A stretch of DNA of 33,267 bases from an uncultured Saprospiraceae bacterium (GTDB lineage Bacteria; Bacteroidota; Bacteroidia; Chitinophagales; Saprospiraceae). The notes beneath the pieces were generated by a model that made no database searches, was not told the DNA's origin, and worked only from the letters and a program-made list of their open reading frames with translations. The position numbers were made by a program, and so were the translations under genes. Below, in pieces: positions 32,893 to 33,267 of the stretch. Numbering within the stretch: position 1 is the first letter of the stretch; each line of letters begins with the position of its first letter. The stretch is from positions 1-33,267 of the forward strand of contig CALIAG010000339.1 in the NCBI GenBank assembly GCA_938041325.1. The letters are read 5' to 3'.

Positions 32893-33267
32893 TTAATTGG
32901 TTTTCAGCCAACCCGTAATACTCATCCGGGGTTGATGACTGAGTAAAACTTCATGCTCTAACTCACTGCTTTTAAAAAACACACATTTACCAATTAAAGG
33001 AGATATAATTTGAGAAACATCGTTTTGGTAAATGCATAATTCACCTCCATCCGAAGGTTGCCAATTGTCATTTAAATAGATGATCATAGAAAAAGCCCTA
33101 CTTTGATTGTCTTTGAATTGATCAAAATGCCTTTTATAGGAAGTTCCTTTATCATAATAAGCATAGTGAAATTCATATCCAGTAATGCCCGTATAACAAG
33201 TTCTATTGAGGTATTTAACGAACTCATCAATCAGATCGAAAAAACTATTTTCATGAATATTATTGTG
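32893..33267 (-). CDS. Prolyl 4-hydroxylase-like 2-oxoglutarate/Fe(II) dioxygenase (5' part outside window)
   Basis: The frame is open to the window edge, giving 124 C-terminal residues; the ATG at 33087 is internal. Iron-binding HxD is seen as His48-Phe-Asp50 (KRHFDQF), the distal His in ELEHEVL, and the 2-oxoglutarate-binding basic residue in PRMSITGW, with the family's DGGELCIY block between. Such enzymes hydroxylate proline or other residues using O2 and 2-oxoglutarate; in bacteria, homologues of the ribosomal-protein and EF-Tu hydroxylases have this size. The true start lies to the right of the window. It converges on the preceding surface-protein gene with only 13 bases between stops and no terminator. 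Confidence 0.85.
   Translation of the reverse strand, partial: HNNIHENSFFDLIDEFVKYLNRTCYTGITGYEFHYAYYDKGTSYKRHFDQFKDNQSRAFSMIIYLNDNWQPSDGGELCIYQNDVSQIISPLIGKCVFFKSSELEHEVLLSHQPRMSITGWLKTN

Noticed and set aside
1-33267. tRNA, rRNA, insertion sequence or prophage
   Set aside because: No cloverleaf, rRNA stretch, transposase, integrase or phage structural gene was found on reading both strands.

Overview
The window looks like chromosomal DNA of a Bacteroidota bacterium, most likely a Saprospiria/Lewinella-like marine or sludge organism. The evidence is AT-rich sequence, a type IX secretion (T9SS) type A C-terminal sorting domain, a gliding-motility-associated (type B) C-terminal domain, lipoprotein and 'AQ'-type signal peptides, and promoters of the Bacteroidota form TTTG-N19-TAnnTTTG (a perfect example lies at 3749-3779). 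No rRNA, tRNA, CRISPR array, prophage or insertion sequence was seen.

Layout. 1-1343: end of a nitrate/sulfonate-type ABC transporter ATPase, converging on a DUF2807 lipoprotein across a shared terminator. 1481-3724: a secreted OmpA-domain protein fused to a C-terminal haem-uptake/esterase-like domain, followed by about 570 bases without an intact gene but with two islands that look like decayed coding sequence. 4298-8186: a two-gene unit of a DUF429 protein and a 1087-residue ClpB-like AAA+ protein whose C-terminus resembles a class I peptide release factor without GGQ. 8335-9553: a small membrane protein and a lone GT4-type half glycosyltransferase. 9864-14785: a tightly packed signalling operon (NtrC-type regulator, triple-PAS histidine kinase, Rcp1-like receiver, receiver-HPt protein, and an HsdR-N-type nuclease-fold protein) behind a 26-base perfect palindrome. 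15336-16628: aspartate kinase. 16876-20373: an oadGAB-like sodium-pumping decarboxylase operon with its own good promoter. 20417-24680: membrane-anchored subtilase, class II fructose-bisphosphate aldolase and two unknown proteins. 24784-26826: DNA primase dnaG. 27042-27479: three tandem structured RNA units, each ending in an intrinsic terminator. 27685-33267: two T9SS cell-surface proteins, a double zinc-ribbon protein and the end of a prolyl-4-hydroxylase-like dioxygenase cut by the window edge.

The two most unusual items are the tandem RNA array at 27042-27479 and the AAA+/release-factor fusion at 4298-7561. The array has an invariant linker of about 35 nt, stems preserved by paired substitutions, and a linker segment complementary to the start codon of the next large gene. 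The fusion has a degenerate first ATPase site and a lost second pore loop, and is paired with a DUF429 gene.
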